NCBI GenBank assembly: GCA_023436945.1 | Contig: JAEZHG010000099.1 | Location: forward strand, 1-5,480 | Reading direction: 5' to 3' | Source: Pseudomonadota bacterium | Lineage (GTDB): Bacteria; Pseudomonadota; Alphaproteobacteria; Caulobacterales; Caulobacteraceae | DNA length: 5,480 nt | Shown: piece after piece, positions 4,351 through 5,480 of the stretch | Numbering within the stretch: the stretch's first letter is position 1 | Layout: each line of letters begins with the position of its first letter | Notes under the pieces: generated by a model | The model's input: the letters and a program-made list of their open reading frames with translations, nothing else | Told to the model about the DNA's origin: nothing | Database searches by the model: none | Made by a program: the position numbers and the translations under genes

Positions 4351-5480
4351 TATAGCGCGCATGAAGTAATGGCGCGCCCAGCCAGTAGCTCAGTTCGGCG
4401 GGGCGCTGGATGTTCCAGACTGCGAGGTCGGCTTGTTTTCCGGCTTCGATGGTGCCGAATTGCTCGGATAGGCCCAAGGCTTTCGCGGCGTTTCGGGTTG
4501 CGCCAGCCAAGGCCTCTTCGGGCGTTAGGCGGAACTGAACGCAGGCGAGGTTCATCGTCGCTGTCATTGAGGCAACGGGTGATGTTCCCGGATTGCAGTC
4601 CGTCGCCACGGCCATTGGCACACCGTATTGGCGCATCAACTCAACGGGCGGAACCTGCGTTTCGCGCAACATCAGAAACGCACCTGGCAAAAGCACGCCC
4701 ACCGTTCCGGCCTCTGCCATGGCACGAATTCCGGCCTCGTTGGAGTATTCGATATGATCTGCCGACAGGGCAGCATATCGCGCCGCAAGTTCAGCACCGT
4801 CGCTGTCTGATAGCTGATCGGCGTGCAGCTTTACTGGAATACCGAGCTCTGTAGCCTTGGCGAACAGACGACCGACCTCTTCGACCGAGAAGGCGATCGG
4901 CTCGCAATAGGCATCGACAGCATCGACCAGGCCTTCGGCATGGGCCGCAGGCAGGATCTCGTTGATCGCCTTGGATACATAGGTGTCGCGGTCATTCTTA
5001 TATTCCGGCGGCACAGCGTGCAGGCCGAGATAAGATGTAAGCACCCTCACCCCGCCCTCGCGCCCGATACGGCGGGCGACACGCAGCATTTTCAGCTCGC
5101 TGTCACGATCCAAGCCATAGCCGGACTTGATCTCGACCGTGGTGACGCCCGTGTCTTTCAGCCCCTGCAACCGCTTCATGGCCGAGGCGAACAACTGCTC
5201 CTCACTCTCCTCGCGGGTCGCCCGAACCGAAGAGACGATACCGCCTCCTGAGCGGGCGATATCCTCATAGCTGACGCCTTCCAGACGCTGCTCGAACTCG
5301 CCCGAGCGGTCGCCGCCGAACACGAGATGGGTGTGGCAGTCGATCAGACCGGGCGTGACCCAGCGACCTTCCAGCTTATCCGTGCGTACGGCGGTATGTT
5401 CGGGCAGGTCGTGCCGCGCGCCGATCCAGACGATCGCCCCGTCGCGGATCAGGATCGCGCCATCCTCGATGGCTCCGTAG
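4328..5480 (-). CDS. hutI: Imidazolonepropionase, missing its extreme N-terminus (cut by window edge)
   Basis: The visible 383 residues cover nearly the whole enzyme (family about 400-410). It hydrolyses 4-imidazolone-5-propanoate to N-formimino-L-glutamate, the third step of histidine degradation, in the cytoplasm. Counting from the first complete codon at the right edge, [16 protein letters not shown] spans 43-58 with metal ligands His49 and His51. The substrate loop SGYG is at 119-122, [10 protein letters not shown] at 151-160, KLHADQL with metal ligand His219 at 217-223, DHIEY with His242 at 241-245, and [10 protein letters not shown] with Asp294 at 292-301. These are the amidohydrolase metal and catalytic positions of the family. 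The frame continues upstream from the internal GTG at 5323 to the window edge, so that GTG is not the start. The last residues (YKNGNIIN) come from AT-rich DNA beside the IS remnant and may not be the original tail. Other hut genes would lie off the right edge. Confidence 0.95.
   Translation of the reverse strand, partial: YGAIEDGAILIRDGAIVWIGARHDLPEHTAVRTDKLEGRWVTPGLIDCHTHLVFGGDRSGEFEQRLEGVSYEDIARSGGGIVSSVRATREESEEQLFASAMKRLQGLKDTGVTTVEIKSGYGLDRDSELKMLRVARRIGREGGVRVLTSYLGLHAVPPEYKNDRDTYVSKAINEILPAAHAEGLVDAVDAYCEPIAFSVEEVGRLFAKATELGIPVKLHADQLSDSDGAELAARYAALSADHIEYSNEAGIRAMAEAGTVGVLLPGAFLMLRETQVPPVELMRQYGVPMAVATDCNPGTSPVASMTATMNLACVQFRLTPEEALAGATRNAAKALGLSEQFGTIEAGKQADLAVWNIQRPAELSYWLGAPLLHARYKNGNIIN

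Noticed and set aside
4369..5251. Two long plus-strand open frames opposite hutI
   Set aside because: They are antisense to a protein with complete imidazolonepropionase motifs, and their translations are arginine-rich and motif-free, typical of shadows in GC-rich DNA.
5321..5323. GTG at 5323-5321 as the hutI start
   Set aside because: The frame stays open upstream and encodes the metal-binding DCHTH motif and the conserved N-terminal strands, so the true start lies beyond the window.

Overview
The window looks like high-GC alphaproteobacterial chromosomal or plasmid DNA. A sphingomonad is the likeliest source, judging by the style of the IS6-family transposases, the rhodocoxin/putidaredoxin-reductase-type flavoprotein and the imidazolonepropionase. 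This is an inference from protein character, because no rRNA or other taxonomic marker is present.

Left third (1-2478): a divergent redox-gene pair. On the minus strand a classical short-chain dehydrogenase/reductase (444-1181) is followed after 3 bp by the start of an Old Yellow Enzyme-type flavin oxidoreductase (440 and leftward, cut by the window edge), so the two almost certainly share one transcript. On the plus strand, across an intergenic region of about 95 bp, lies a complete 400-residue FAD/NAD-dependent ferredoxin reductase (1276-2478). Such reductases feed NADH electrons through a [2Fe-2S] ferredoxin to a cytochrome P450 or ring hydroxylase, but no ferredoxin or oxygenase gene is in view. 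Together the three genes suggest part of a catabolic cluster for a cyclic or unsaturated compound; the substrate cannot be read from the sequence.

Middle (2480-4307): a pile-up of IS6-family insertion-sequence material. In order it holds a 36-bp orphan left end, a full-length element whose transposase is broken by a single-base deletion just after the first catalytic Asp, a 76-bp orphan spacer rich in small inverted repeats, a second diverged full-length element with an intact DDE transposase, and a 92-bp remnant of a third element that fuses a scrap of transposase C-terminal codons to a right end. Six recognisable IS ends are present and no 8-bp target duplication is visible, so recombination or adjacent deletion has reshaped the locus.

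Right third (4328-5480): the 3' part, all but about 20 N-terminal codons, of hutI (imidazolonepropionase, histidine degradation) on the minus strand. The IS pile-up lies between the convergent 3' ends of the reductase and hutI genes and probably marks the junction between an accessory catabolic segment and a conserved hut locus.

I see no RNA gene, CRISPR array or clearly new defence or regulatory system. The most unusual content is the layered IS structure and the small inverted-repeat arrangements.
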